Of a DNA stretch of 64,000 nucleotides, positions 1 through 12,388 are shown piece after piece. The notes below the pieces were generated by a model. It did no database searches. It was not told where the DNA came from and saw nothing but the letters and a program-made list of their open reading frames with translations. Positions within the stretch are counted from its first letter, which is position 1; every line of letters starts with the position of its first letter. The translations under genes and the position numbers were made by a program. Source of the stretch: Panax quinquefolius (lineage: Eukaryota; Streptophyta; Magnoliopsida; Apiales; Araliaceae); contig CM035162.1 in NCBI GenBank assembly GCA_020205615.1, positions 37,004,464-37,068,463 on the forward strand. Direction: 5' to 3'.

Positions 1-1171
1 AGTTAAAGGTCCAACTATAGGAATTGTTGGACATCGGTTTCATTCGCCCTAAGACATCTCTCCTGGGGTGCTCCTGCTTTATTCAGAAAGAAGAAAGACG
101 GAGTATGCGACTTTGTATCGACTATCGGAATTGAACCATGTCACCATCAAGAATAGGTATCCTCACCTCGTATTGATGACTTGTTTGACCAACCAGTAAG
201 GCACAATTCTTTTCAAAATCGATCTTCGCTCGATATCATCACCAAGATTAGAAACCGAGGATATTCCAAAGACCGCCTTTCGTAACTCGACACGGGCATT
301 ATGAATTCTTAGTCATGTCTTTCGGATCGACTAATGCTCCTCATGGCTTTCATGGATATGATGAATCGAGTATTCAAGGAATATTTGATCAATTCGTTGT
401 TGTCTTTATTGATGACATCCTCATATATTCCAAAAGTCGTGAAGATCATGAGCACCATTTGAAGTCGGTACTTCAAAGGCTTCGCGGAAAACAAACTATA
501 TGCCAAATTCAAGAAATGCGAAGTTCGCTTGAGGAAGTAGCATTCTTGGGCATGTGGTGTCAAAACATGGAGTATCCGTGGACCCTGCCAAGATCAAGCA
601 ATACAAAGTTGGGAGCAAACCAAGCCTGCGGTGACCAAAGCACGTAGTTTTTCGGGTCTAGCGGTTATTATCTGAGATTCAGGAAGGGTTTTCTAATCGC
701 TACTCCATTAACTCAAACCTAACTCTTAAGGATACAAAATTGCTTGGAGCGAAGAATGCGAGAAAAGTTTCAAGAGCTTAAGAGGAGACTTATTTTAGCA
801 CTGTTCTAACAATACCATCCGGCTTTGATGGATTTGTTATCTATACGATGCTTTGTGCAAAGGGTTAGGATGTGTTCTCATGCAACGTGGGAAAGTCATA
901 GCCTATGCCTCATGACAACTTAAAGAGTATGAGAGGAATTATCCTACTCATGATCTAGAGTCACAGTGTACTATTTTCGCGCTAAAGATATGGAGGCACT
1001 ATCTATATGGGGAGAAAGTGGAGATATATTCGCACTCATAAAAGCCTTTAAATATTTCTTCACTCAAAAGAACTCAACACGCGACAAATGACGCTGGGTT
1101 CGAGCTATTGAAAGACTACGCACACACTATTCAATACCATCCCGTAAAGCAAACGTGAGTAAGTCGACGCG
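1..1171 (+). CDS. Gypsy-A reverse transcriptase / RNase H fragment
   Basis: This is the reverse transcriptase and RNase H part of a Ty3/gypsy polyprotein, which copies the element RNA into DNA. The clearest stretch, 315-560, reads [12 protein letters not shown] and then [21 protein letters not shown], which holds the FIDD form of the catalytic YxDD box. Around 640-720 the frame carries the 'FSGLAGYY' connection region in broken form. About 830-1150 is RNase H, ending in a degraded KANVVADALSR-like tail near 1140-1171. Several single-base indels split the frame, so it is not translatable as it stands. The left end lies outside the window. The reading resumes at 10833, beyond the nested Gypsy-B. 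I am sure of the family; the exact limits are approximate. Confidence 0.85.
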
Positions 1172-1742
1172 AATCGTGACGCCCCAAAATAGGTATACAC
1201 AACACCCATTCTCGAGTCGCCAAATACATGGTACAAAAAAGCAAACTACAACATCAATAATACAAATGTCGTGGTGAAATAAACTACAATATATAATCGT
1301 GAGTTTAAATATAATATTGTCTTCTAGACAATATCCACATGCAAATAAATCCCCATCATAATTATTGATTCATTATTTTACAAAATGGTGAGGACTACTA
1401 AACAACTCTCTCTAGAACCTTCATTCCATAATTCCGACTAAGACTTCGCTACATTCTCGCCTCCCGAGAAGAAAAATGGAACAACAAGGAAAAGGTGAGC
1501 TCAACTAGCCTCAAGAAGAATATTACGACTAAGATAATATACAACAAATTATCGTTAGTCTTCAACAGGAAAAATCTGATGTAATACAATAGACAACAAA
1601 TTTTAAATCAATATTCGCAATGAAATAATAATTCATTGTAAGAGTTAAGTAGAGAATGCAAACTACTATCTTCTATGTATGAATTTAAAAGTTCATCGCT
1701 CATCTTTTATCCCCTCAGAACATCAATCAATATACATCCGAA

Positions 1743-1932
1743 TCAAATATTCATCTTTGCACCACAAAAGCCAAAGATATTCATCACTGGGTCATGTTCA
1801 TTTAAACACTGCTCATCTTTCAGACTACACGCCAAAAGATATTCTTCAGAATCATTCATCTTTGCACTACAAAAGCCAAAGATATTCTTAAGAAATCATT
1901 CATCTTTGCACCATGTGCCAAAGATATTCCAT
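1743..1932 (-). repeat. Four-copy hairpin repeat in gypsy LTR
   Basis: On the plus strand the unit is CATCTTTG, a short variable loop, then CAAAGATATTC. Each unit is self-complementary (ATCTTTG paired with CAAAGAT). The four copies are spaced about 45-60 bp apart. The same array recurs in all the other LTRs of this family in the window, with three or four units. Confidence 0.75.
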
Positions 1933-2668
1933 AATATCATCATTTAAGACCGAGGATGATGAAAAATATTTTTTTTAAAGAAACGAATCCAAAGGAAACA
2001 AAATGACAAGGATTAAGGATTAAGGATTCAGATTTGGTTTTATCCACGCCAAAAAATACCTCAAAAATAATCATAGTGGTGTAAAATTCAAGAATGATCA
2101 AAACATGGATACAATCGTAGCTAGCAGATCCGTAATAGATATTTTGGATTAAAAGAAGAAATTTTATTTTCTATGAATAAGACCAGATACGTGAATAAAG
2201 TCAGATAATGTGAATAAAGTGCCAGATACGTGAATAGTAACTCCGACACCAAAAGATAGAAATTCCACAAAAACATCTTCACGCTTCATGAATAGTACTC
2301 GTGAATAAGAACTCGTGAATAAGAACTCATGAATAAGAACTCGTGAATAAGAAATAAATAAGAACTCGTGAATAAGAACTCTCATGAATAGTAACCTTAC
2401 ATAAAAAAGTTCCAAATTTGATAAAACTTCAGATCAACATTTCAAAGATAATGATATTGAAGAAATAATATCATTTTAAAAAATAATATCCCTTACCTCG
2501 AAAAGATCAAGATTTCAAATTTGAATAACCTGTATAAGGTCAAGGAACTTGCAATCTTAGCAATAATACAAAGTATACTCAAAATACTCACAAGAATACG
2601 CCAAAATATCGAGAGAGAAATAGAGAGAAAACTTCGCCTCGTGTGATTTTCAATTCTAACCCAAGACC

Positions 2669-2678
2669 CTATTTATAG
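2669..2678 (-). promoter_or_regulatory. LTR TATA box (Gypsy-B, left LTR)
   Basis: The minus strand reads CTATAAATAG. The same box stands at the matching place in every LTR of the family: 9470-9479, 38213-38222, 45689-45698 (minus), 13703-13712 and 51772-51780 (plus). It marks the likely U3/R boundary, placing the hairpin and GTGAATA repeats in the transcribed R-U5 part. Confidence 0.7.
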
Positions 2679-4011
2679 AAAACGCTTAGAACACCAAAGC
2701 ATAAAATTTAATATAATATTAATATAATTATACAAATTTTCCTTAGCCCACCTTTTGGTCAAAACACCAGCCACACATGTTAATGATGTCCCAAAAAATA
2801 CAAAAACGTTTTTTCTTAACAAAAAATAATTTAAACTCCCAAAAATCAATTATTTTGAGTTTCTAACTTCAATAATTCATAATAAATAGCCCTTTCATCA
2901 GAAAATTGAATCTCATGAGTTTTTATAGGAATTTCAATTTTCTACAACTTTACAGAAGAAAGGTTTTCCAAATTCCAAATAGAAATTGACCAAAATCCAC
3001 AAAACAAGCGATTTTTTGTGCTATAATCAAATTTCAACCAATAAATGGGGTCCACCGACATGTTTAACATGTTTTAAACATTTATTGCAACAAAAATACT
3101 CTTCCTCCTCTTATACTCATATATCCCACATTCATTGTAAAAATATCACCGTTAATATATTATTAAAATAATATATTTAAACGAATTATTTTATCGTAAA
3201 AGATAAAATTTTAATTTTCAACAATTGTCACTATAAAATTTTTCCATCTATATCCACATAAAATCAATATTTTCTCATCATATAAATCAATAATTAATTA
3301 TTCACAAATAATATTATGTAATCACAATATCGACAACTGTGCAGCTCCTCAGAGAGGGGCTTTCTAATAAGAATTTTTCTTCATCGCGCGCAATTAGGTG
3401 ACCAAACCTCTCCTTAGATGTAACTTTCTAGACATTGCCAATAATGTTATCTAATAATATTATTCAGATAATATGAATTATTGCTTCGATAATGAAAAAT
3501 ACCGTAATGACAATTATCAAACAACAAAGAATATAAAATATCAACGCAAAGAATTATTAACTCAATAAAATATCGAATAAAGAATTATCAGTAACCATTA
3601 TCGAGTAAGTGCCTTCACGTAAGAATCAATAATTGGTGCAATACCGTGCAGTAACCGCTCAACAACGCCAGACAAGTGTGTTTTAACCAACCGTATTCCA
3701 ACAAAAGATAATCTAAGAATAACTACGCCGTTATTTAAAAACAACTTATATTTGTCGCTTTCTTCATCCAATCGCTCACTATGGGCCCACACACGGTCGC
3801 TACTGGCCGCATTTAATATTCTCGACAAAGATTTAATATTCCACGCACCAAACGAATATTCCCCAAGATAATGAATATTTTATAACCACTGCTTATTTTG
3901 AAATATTTCATGATTTAACCCTTAACTATCCACATTAATCAAATCAACCCTTACTATTTCAAAATAATAAATAAAGGAAATTCCTTTTATTTAAAAAATT
4001 TTGGTCTTACA

Positions 4012-4260
4012 ACCTCCTCCTTATGAAATTTCGCCTCTAAATCGACGACGCACCGGTGTGTTTCAAAAGGTGAGGATACCTCGCTTTCATTTCCGCTTCC
4101 AATCCCTGTGTCATTTCCTCTATAAAGATGATTCCTCCACAAAACTTTAATCTTGTGGTATGACCTTTCATACGTAGGACATGCTCCTTCCTATCCAAGA
4201 TCTTGACAGTACCTCCTCACACGTTAAGTCTTCGCTATCTCGTCTGGTTCTAACTCAATA
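4012..4260 (-). CDS. Gypsy-B chromodomain, end of pol
   Basis: This is the C-terminal end of the gypsy polyprotein on the minus strand, next to the polypurine tract (AAGGAGGAGGTT, about 4012-4023). The conserved ending, in broken frames, is a 'TYEEVL..', then a chromodomain-like stretch rich in R/K and W, then 'E.EMK.RYPHLF', readable at about 4060-4110. Chromodomains at this place are typical of Tekay/Del-type chromoviruses, where they bind histone marks and steer integration. Single-base indels break the frame. Confidence 0.65.
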
Positions 4261-4439
4261 ACGTGGTTCGGTCTTTCACATATTTATTTAAGTGAGATAT
4301 GTGAAACACATTATGAACACGTAGACATACTCTTGAGGTAACGCAAGTCTATAGCTACATTTCCTACTTCCTACAAGAATTTGAAATGGACCAATAAATC
4401 GTGGATCGAGCTTTCTCTCTTCCCAAATCTTGTAACTCC

Positions 4440-5270
4440 CTTCCACGGAGCAACTCGCAACAATACATGATCCCCTACATTAAATTCCACGCCCTTTCGA
4501 TGAAGATCCGTGATAACTCTTTTTGTCGATCTTGTGCCGCTTTGTATACGCTTGTTTAATCATTTCGATCTTTTCAGTAGTCATACGTACTCAACTCGGG
4601 TCCCAACAATGTTGCTTCACCCACCTCATCCCAATATATCGAGAACTACATTTTCATCCATATAATGCTTCAAATGGAGCCACACCTATACTTGCTTAAT
4701 AACTATTGTTGTAGGAGAATTCCACCAATGGTAAATACTTATCCCAACTACCCTTGAAGTCTAGGACACGTAGTCTTAATAGATCTTCAAGAGTTTGAAT
4801 AGTCCCTCTCGATTTGTCCGTCCGCTTTGGGGATGGTATGCCAACTAAATCGCAAACTGCGCTCATAGCTTTTTGCAAGCTAACCCAAAATCTTGAAGTG
4901 AATCTTGGGTCACGATCTAAAACTATGGATACAGCATGCCATGCAACCTCACAATCTCATTCACGCATATACTAGCAAGACGCTCAAGGAATAAGTCTCC
5001 AGACGGCAAGAAATGAGCAGATTTGGTTAATCTATCAACAATAACCCAAATAGCATTGATGCCTTGAGAAACCGTGAGGAAGACCCGTAATGAAATCCAT
5101 AGTAATGTGTTCCCACTTCCATTCCGGAATCTCAAGTGGTTGCAACGGACCCTTAGGTACAAGATGCTCCGCCTTTACACGCGGGCAAGTTAAACACATC
5201 GAGATAAACTTTGCAATCTCTCTCTTCATATTGTTCCACCAAAATGTGTGTCAAGATCACGATACATTTT
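4440..5270 (-). CDS. Gypsy-B integrase
   Basis: This is integrase of a Ty3/gypsy element, which joins the cDNA to the target. The minus strand shows the zinc-binding region ('CLTCPRVKAEH', about 5150-5229) and the start of the catalytic core ('[21 protein letters not shown]', about 5090-5160, holding the first catalytic Asp), followed by '[19 protein letters not shown]' (about 5010-5070). The core continues to '[16 protein letters not shown]' at about 4696-4760, close to the catalytic Glu region. At least three frameshifts separate these blocks. The parallel copy in Gypsy-C (40270-40824) confirms the assignment. Confidence 0.8.
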
Positions 5271-5539
5271 AGTACTTCCAGATGGATTGCAAATGGCGAT
5301 TGCAGCCTCCATCATAATCTTGTACTTCAAATCGTAGTCGTTAGAACACAAAAAGTCTAGAGTGGACTCAAGTATTCCTTCTTCATCAATTCTCGCCCTA
5401 ATAGCTCCTTCAGACTTTCTTCTTCATACGACCTCCGGCCAAGTGGCTCGAGTAACCTTTAACTTTTTCTATTAAAGTTGGCTCTACGCGATACTTGACA
5501 TCATCGCACTGCTCCTCAAGATATAATCTTCTACTCATC

Positions 5540-5800
5540 GCGCCACCTACCACGCTCGCTTTTCCAGATGGCATGATCGTAATACGTCTTTAAATGAGTC
5601 TCCTCTCGAAGTTCTTCAAGCTCTTCCCACATTCCTCGCTTCCATTCGAATTTTGTATCACTACGAAGTCACCATAGTTAATGGAATAGCGATTCGAGAA
5701 TATCCTTCAACGAATCTCCGATAATAACCAACTAAGTTTGTAAAGCTACGATTTCGATAATCGATTTAGGTTGCTCTCAACGCGACTCATATCCCAATCT
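5540..5800 (-). CDS. Gypsy-B RNase H / RT remnant around an internal deletion
   Basis: Compared with Gypsy-C (41150-42290), only the edges of the RT/RNase H region remain. The stretch with '[12 protein letters not shown]'-type coding near 5640-5740 matches, and the sequence then passes into the protease-RT linker at about 5930. The catalytic FIDD block present in Gypsy-A and Gypsy-C is not found here. The element could not reverse-transcribe itself. Confidence 0.55.
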
Positions 5801-6171
5801 TGGATAAGACATCACAATGACACCTATCGCCTTTACTATCGCATCTAATACGACGCCCCCACAGAGAGTTCTCGCTTAGTGAATTCCACAAAGGAAGTCA
5901 CAAGATAAAGGCTCGTGTACCAAATTTATAGTTGAATTTTAACTCCTCAAGTTCAATAGAGCCATTCGACATGAGATTTTAGAAATGAGTTTCAGACCGG
6001 GTTCAAAGTCGATACAAAATTTAATATCGTGCTTGGGAGTAAGCCAAGAAATTCTTTCAGAAATACGTCAGAAAAATCAATAACAACAGAATATTATTCA
6101 AATCGACGTGTCTTTATTCAAATCCATAATATGAACTAAGAAAATTTGACATCCGTAATAAACGAACGACT

Positions 6172-6546
6172 TCATGGCTTGATATGAAAATGTTTGACTA
6201 CAATGGTTTGATTCAGCTTGAATTCAATAACAAAGTTGCTTAGAATATGAAAACTAACAACCTTACGTAAAATAATCAATTTTGCACGATGATGAGTAGT
6301 TAACCTTAAAATCACATCAAAAACAAATATCTCTATGTAAATAAGGTTAATGTGTAATGTGATAGTGCCAACTCGAATCAAGCAAGATTTATAAACAAAG
6401 GATGTGATGAAAGTTTCTCCCAACGAAGTTTCCACAGATAGGTCAAAGTCTAATTTCTCCAGAGTCAAGTTTAAACGCTGAGCGCAAGTAAAGAGAGATA
6501 AAAGAATGGGTAGAACCGATATCTCAGTAAGGTATATACTTCGCAA
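6172..6546 (-). CDS. Gypsy-B aspartic protease region
   Basis: A 124-residue minus-strand frame matches the retropepsin region of Gypsy-C residue for residue over long stretches: 'CAQRLNLTLEKLDFDLSVETSLGETFITS' and 'FDVILRLTTHH', the latter being the usual 'FDVILGMDWL..H' end of gypsy protease. Retropepsin cuts the polyprotein into its working parts. The catalytic D-S/T-G triad expected just upstream, near 6540, is not readable in frame. Confidence 0.75.
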   Translation of the reverse strand: MRSIYLTEISVLPILLSLFTCAQRLNLTLEKLDFDLSVETSLGETFITSFVYKSCLIRVGTITLHINLIYIEIFVFDVILRLTTHHRAKLIILRKVVSFHILSNFVIEFKLNQTIVVKHFHIKP

Positions 6547-6556
6547 GAATTTATAA

Positions 6557-7790
6557 TTAACTAACCCGTGCTAACTTCGTCGGGTTCCTTGATTTTGACG
6601 GCCACGACAAACGCCTTCCAAGAACCGCTGACTTTGACTTTTCTCGAACATCCTTTTGAGTCACCATTCTCGCTGGACTGGTTTCATATCGCATAATCTC
6701 GAGCGATATGTCCTTCTTTTCCACAATTATAAGATACCTTAAACTGTTGTAGGCGCCAATGATATGTCCCTCTTTCCCGTGATTTGTAACATACGACCCG
6801 GTGGTCATTCTCCTCCCTTAAAACTAGTCACATCGGGCGCCGACGCCTTCACATGGTCGTTGTTGAATCTCCTCTTTTAAAATCTCCTCCCGACTCGCTT
6901 CTTCTATTTTCACGGCCACGATTACCACCAGAGTGGTTACCGCTTTGTCTCAGATTCTTCTTTCTCCGCCGGTTATCGTTATTCATTGATCGATATCTTC
7001 AGATGATCCTCGGTTATGGTCCTCAATTGAACGTGCATCGTTATCTCGCCTAATAATCGAGCCTCGCTTACAACATCTCGAATAAAGAGAAAATATATGA
7101 GAAATGAGATATCGACGTACGCGTCGGGTTTCAAACCTCTCGTAAACATCCGCCGCCATACGCTCCTCATTCTCCACCAAATGAGGTGCAAAACCGATAA
7201 CTCCGCTTAACTTCACCTCGCACCGGGACACCGCCATGTTATTCTCGCTTCTAGTCTAATAAACTCCACTTCCTTCATACGATTTAATACTTTCAGAGAA
7301 GTATTTGTCATTGAATCGCTTTCAAACGCTCCCACGATACGCCGAAAGTGCAAATGGATGGGTACGCTTCATGCATTCCCACCAAGAATCGCCTCGCCAC
7401 TTTAACATAAAAGTAGCGAATGGAACTTTCGTTTCTCCGCATCCCAAGACATCGAATATCTTCGTAATTTGTTTGACCCACGCCTCCGCCTTTAATCGGA
7501 TACGGCTGCTTCTTAACTCGTGGTCCCAACTCTTTGAACTACTGGTCGTGACCACCCGTGAATTGCTATCATTTCTCCTCAGATTTTGAACACTAGTCTC
7601 CTCGTCCCGATTTTGCATGAATCGCAAAAAACTTCTAAACATCCCCTCGCTCATCATCTCGCCAATGGTGTTGTTCACAGGAGGAACATTGCCACCACAG
7701 ACGTATCGCTCTCCTCGCTGTGAGTACATGCATCTCCACTGGCCTCATTTCCATTGTTAATATTCTCAACGACATTCTCAAATAATCGCC
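6557..7790 (-). CDS. Gypsy-B gag with CCHC zinc knuckles
   Basis: This is the capsid/nucleocapsid polyprotein on the minus strand. Near 6690-6790 two CCHC-like knuckles can be traced ('NHGKEGHIIGAY' and 'YLIIVEKKDISLEIMRY' are frame-shifted readings of C-x2-C-G-K-E-G-H-x4-C type motifs). Upstream, 7322-7729 contains the capsid part ('QNRDEETSVQN', 'ELRSSRIRLKAEAWVKQITKIFDVLGCGETKVPFATFMLKWRGDSWWE'), a typical gypsy gag core in which 'A..W....I...F......K...A...L...A..WW' is conserved. The start lies near 7760 but cannot be fixed. The frame is broken in several places. Confidence 0.75.
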
Positions 7791-7964
7791 ATAAAACAAG
7801 GGTTAATTAAGGAAATCAATATATCACATAATATCCCTATATATCGACTAACTAACAAATAAGCTTTAGTAGGACACACTAGCTGAAGGATTTACTCTGC
7901 CTCCCTCCTAGTTCTATTCCCCGATCTCCGCCAGAGATCATATCCCTAAGCTCGATATTAACCG

Positions 7965-10832
7965 CGACGCCCCCAAAATAGGTATACACAACACCCATTC
8001 TCGAAGTCGCCAAATACATGGTACAAAAAGCAAACTACAACTTCAATAATACAAATGTCAAGAAATACAATTACAATATATATGTGAGTTTAAATATAAT
8101 ATTATCTTCTAGACAATATCCACATGCAAATAAATCCCCATCATAATTATTGATTCATTATTTTACAAAATGGTGAGGACTACTAAACAACTCTCTCTAG
8201 AACCTTCATTCCATACCCCGACTAAGACTTCGCTACATTCTCGCCTCCCGAGAAGAAAAATGGAACAACAAGGAAAAGGGTGAGCTCAACTAGCCCTAAA
8301 GAAGAATATTATGACTAAGATAATATACAACAAATTATCGTTAGTCTTCAACAGGAAAAACTCGATAATACAATAGACAACAAATTTTAAATCAATATTC
8401 GCAGCGGAAATAATAATTCATTAGAAGAGTTAAGTAGAGAATGCAAACTACTATCTTCTATGTATGAATTTAAAAGTTCATCGCTCATCTTTTATCCCCG
8501 TAACATCAATCAATATACATCCGAATCAAATATTCATCTTTGCACCACAGCCAAAGATATTCATCATTTTGGTCATGTTCATTTAAACATCTGCTCATCT
8601 TTGCACTACGGGCCAAAGATATTCTTCAGAAATCATTCATCTTTGCACTACTACAAAGCCAAAGATATTCTTAAGAAATCATTCATCTTTGCACTATGTG
8701 CCAAAGATATTCCATAATATCATCATTTAAGACCGAGGATGATGAAAATATTTTTTAAAGAAACGAATCCAAAGGAAACAAAATGACAAGGATTAAGGAT
8801 TAAGGATTCGTATTGGTTTTATCCACGCCCAAAAATACCTCAAAAATAATCATAGTGGTGTAAAATTCAAGAATGATCAAAACATGGATACAATCGAAAG
8901 TTAGTATCCGTAATAGATATTTTGGACTTAAAAGAAGAAATTTTATTTTTCTATGAATAAAGATCAGACACGTGAATAAAGGTCAGATACGTGAATAAGG
9001 CCGATAACGTGAATAGTAATCTTACACCAAAAGATAGAAATTCCACAAAAACATCTTCACGCTTCATTAATAGTACTCGTGAATAAGAACTCGTGAATAA
9101 AAGAACTCATGAATAAGAACTCGTGAATAAGAACTTATGAATAAGAACTCGTGAATAGTAACTCATGAATAAGAACCATGAATAAGTAACCCGACATGAA
9201 AAAGTTCCAAATTTGATAAAAACTTCAGATCAACATTTCAAAGATAATGATATTCAAGAAATAATATCATTCGAGAAGAAAATAACATCCCTTACCTCGA
9301 AAGATCAAGATTTCTAGCTAGAATACCTGTATAGGTTGAAGGAACTTGCACCGCCTTTAGCAATACTCAAAGTATACTCAAAATACTCACAAGAATACGC
9401 TCAAAATATCGAGAGAGAAATAGAGAGAAAACTTCAGCTTCGGTGTGATTTTCAATTCTAACCCAAGACCTATTTATAGAAAACGCTTAGAACACCAAAG
9501 CATAAAATTTAATATAATATTAATATAATTATACAAATTTTCCTTAGCCCACCTTTTGGTCAAAACACCAGCCACACATGTTAATGATGTCCAAAAAAAT
9601 ACAAAAAACGTTTTTCTTAATAAAAATAATTTAAACTCCCAAAAAAATCAATTATTTTGAGCTTCGAACTTCAATAATTCATAATAAATAGCCCTTTCAT
9701 CAGAAAAATTGAATCTCGTGAGTTTTTATAGGAATTTCAATTCTCTACAACTTTACAGTAAGAAAGTTTTTCCAAATTCCAAATAGAAATTGACCAAATC
9801 CACAAACAAGCGATTTTATTGTGTTATAATCAAATTTCACTAATAAATGGGGTCCACCGACATGTTTAACATGTTTTAAACATTTATTGCAACAAAAATA
9901 CTCTTCCTCCTCTTATACTCATATATCCCACATTCATTGTAAAAATATCACCGTTAATATATTATTAAAATAATATATTTAAATGAATTATTTTATCGTA
10001 AAAAGATAAAATTTCAATTTTCAACAATTGTCACTATAAAAATTTTCTCCATCTATATCCACATAAAATCAATATTTTTCTCATCATATAAATCAATAAT
10101 TAATTATTCACAAATAATATTATGTAATCACAATATCGACAACCGCATAGCTCCTCAGAAAGAGGGGGCTTCAATAAGAATTTCTTCATCATGCTAGCAA
10201 TTAGTGACCAAACCTCTCCTTAGATGTAACTTTCTAGACATTGCTAATAATGTTATCTAATAATATTATTCAGATAATATGAATTATTGCTTCGATAATG
10301 AAAATATACGTGTAATGACAATTATCAAACAACAAAGAATATAAAATATCAACGCAAAGAATTATTAACTCAATAAAATATCGAATAAAGAATTATCAGA
10401 ACCATTATTGAGTAGTGCCTTCACGTAAGAATCAATAATTGGTGCAATACTGCAGCAATCGCTTTCAACAACGCCAGACATTAGTGTGTTTTAACCACCG
10501 GTATTCCAACAAGATAATCTCAAGAATAACTACGCCAAGTTATTTAAAAACAACTTATATTTGTCGCTTTCTTCATCCAATCGCTTTCCTACATGGGGCC
10601 ATTACACATGGTCGCTACTGTCATGCATTTAATATTCCCCGACAAGCATTTAATATTCCACGCACCAAACTAATATTCCCCGACGATAATGAATATTTTA
10701 TAACCACTTGCTTATTTTGAAATATTTGCGTATTTAACCCTTAACTATCCACATTAATCAAATCAACCCTTACTATTTCAAAATAATAAATAAAGGAAAT
10801 TCCTTTTTATTTAAAAAATTTTCGGTCTTATA
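7965..10832 (-). repeat. Gypsy-B LTR (5' LTR in element orientation)
   Basis: This is the direct repeat of 1177-4011. It has four hairpin units at about 8536-8712, GTGAATAA units at about 8966-9190 and a TATA box at 9470-9479. Next to it, at about 7945-7964, the minus strand reads GTTAATATCGAGCTTAG, a degraded TGGTATC.GAGC primer site for initiator tRNA-Met. The LTR ends at GGTCTTATA. Confidence 0.88.
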
Positions 10833-12388
10833 CGACGCGTTGAGTAGAAGATCATATGCGTGAATGAGTGCGATGATGTCAAGTATACGACAGAGCCAAC
10901 TTTAATAGAAAAAGTTAAGGTCGCTTTCAAGCCACCGAATCTTTGAGCCGATGCGTATGAAGAAGAAAGTACAAGAAGGAGCTATTCCTAAGTTTAGAAT
11001 TGATGAAGAAGGAATACTTTGAGTCCACTCTAAACTTTGTGTCCCTAACGACTGATTTGAAGTACAAGATTATGATGGAGGCAACACAATACACCATTTG
11101 CAATCCATCCTCGGAAGTACTAAAATGTATCGTGATCTTCGACATACATTTTTGTGGAACAATATAAGAGAGAGATTGCAAAGTTTATCTCGATGATGTT
11201 TAACTTGTCAACGGTAAAGGCGAGCATCTAGTACCTAAGGGTCCGCTGCAACCACTTGAGATTTCGAAATGGAAGTGGGAACATATTACCATGGATTTCG
11301 TTACGCTTCTTCCTACGGTTTCTCAAGGCATCAATGCTATTTGGGTTATTGTTGATAGATTAACTAAGTTCCGCTTCATTTTTGCCGACACGGAGACTTA
11401 TTCCCTCGAACGCCTTTGCTAGTATGTAAGTGAATGAGATTGTGAGGTTGCATGGCATGCCAAGATCCATAGTTTCAGATAGTGACCCAAGATTCACTTC
11501 AAGATTTTTGGGTTAGCTTGCAAAAAGCTATGGGCACGGATTTATTTTCTGGCTTTCTAAGCATACCATCCTCAAACCAGATTTTGACAATCAGAGAGGA
11601 CTATTCAAACTCTTGAAGATCTATTAAGACTCGTGTCCTAGACTTCAAGGGCGCTTGGGATAAGTATTTACCATGGTGGAATTCTCCTACAACAACAGCT
11701 TATCGTGCAAGCATAGTGTGGCTCCATTCAAGCATTATATGGACGAAAATGTCGTTCTCCAATATGTTGGGATGAGGTGGGTGAAGCAACATTGTTGGGA
11801 CCGAAAGTTAGTACGTATGATCACCTAAAAGATCCAAATGATTCGATTAACGTATACAAACAACACAAGATCGACAAAAGAGTTATGGATCTTCATCGAA
11901 AGGACGTGGAATTTAGTGTAGGGATCATGTATTGCATGAAGTTGCTTCCATGGAAGGGAGTTACAAGATTTGGGAAGAGAGGAAATCTCAATCCACGATT
12001 TATTGGTCCATTTCAAATTCTTGACCGAGTAGGAAATGTAGCCTATGACTCGCGTTATTCTCCGAAAGTATGTCTCGTGTTCATAATGTGTTTCATATAT
12101 CCAGTACTTCAGTAAATATGTGAAAGACCCAACCACGTTATAGAGTTAGAACCAGGACGAGATAGCCAAGACTTAACGTATGAGGAGGTACTGCCAAGAT
12201 TTTGGATAGAAGGAGCATGTCCTACGCCAAGCAAAGGTCATACCACAAGTTAAAGTTCGTGGAGGAATCATGCTATGAGGAAATGACCGGGAATTGAAAC
12301 GGAAATGAAAGTGAGGTATCCTCACCTTTTCAAACACTGTGTACGACGACGTCAATTTCGAGGACTAAATTTCATAAGGAGGGGAGGT
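10833..12388 (+). CDS. Gypsy-A integrase and chromodomain, continued
   Basis: Gypsy-A pol resumes after Gypsy-B with a 'DALSRRS'-like stretch at 10833-10858. The zinc-binding part is at about 11130-11230. The catalytic core starts near 11250 ('[16 protein letters not shown]', then '[13 protein letters not shown]', 11327-11370). Further blocks lie at 11590-11720 ('ALGTWDKYLPW.EFSYNNS'-like) and 11760-12100 ('[12 protein letters not shown]', '[19 protein letters not shown]'). The chromodomain-like tail runs to about 12340. A polypurine tract (AAGGAGGGGAGGT) at 12376-12388 abuts the 3' LTR. Indels break the frame; the family is certain. Confidence 0.85.
12376..12388 (+). other. Gypsy-A polypurine tract
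   Basis: AAGGAGGGGAGGT stands directly before the 3' LTR and would prime plus-strand DNA synthesis. The same tract is found inverted in Gypsy-B (about 4012-4023) and Gypsy-C (39564-39577). Confidence 0.75.

Larger units (their letters stand above)
1177..4011 (-). repeat. Gypsy-B LTR (3' LTR in element orientation)
   Basis: This copy of the 2.6-2.8 kb family LTR matches 7965-10832 and, more loosely, the Gypsy-C, Gypsy-A and solo LTRs. In it: four copies of a short hairpin at about 1743-1932, a run of about 15 bp GTGAATAA/CTCGTGAATA units at about 2172-2400, and a TATA box on the minus strand at 2669-2678. It ends next to the polypurine tract and chromodomain of the internal region. No gene is present; short open frames inside it are repeat readings. 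Confidence 0.88.
1177..10832 (-). mobile_element. Gypsy-B, LTR retrotransposon nested in Gypsy-A
   Basis: Two direct LTRs (1177-4011 and 7965-10832) flank an internal region on the minus strand. On the plus strand each LTR begins with a version of TGnnGCGCCCC and ends in GGTCTTACA or GGTCTTATA. The left flank contains CGACGCG at 1165-1171 and the right flank begins with CGACGCG at 10833-10839, consistent with a target duplication, though five extra bases lie between it and the left LTR. Gypsy-A pol continues across the insertion, from the end of RNase H to the integrase region. The internal region is about 0.8 kb shorter than that of Gypsy-C; most of the reverse transcriptase is missing near 5.75-5.95 kb. 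The element is therefore defective. Confidence 0.85.

Noticed and set aside
1743..1932. CRISPR-like array of repeats and spacers
   Set aside because: Regular short repeats with spacers, but in a plant LTR with drifting units, no cas genes and no leader; they are LTR subrepeats.
1675..1947. Open frames in LTR hairpin arrays (also 8460-8717, 37336-37518, 44805-45041)
   Set aside because: They read through tandem hairpin units that shift frame between copies; the units are conserved as DNA or RNA structure, not as protein.
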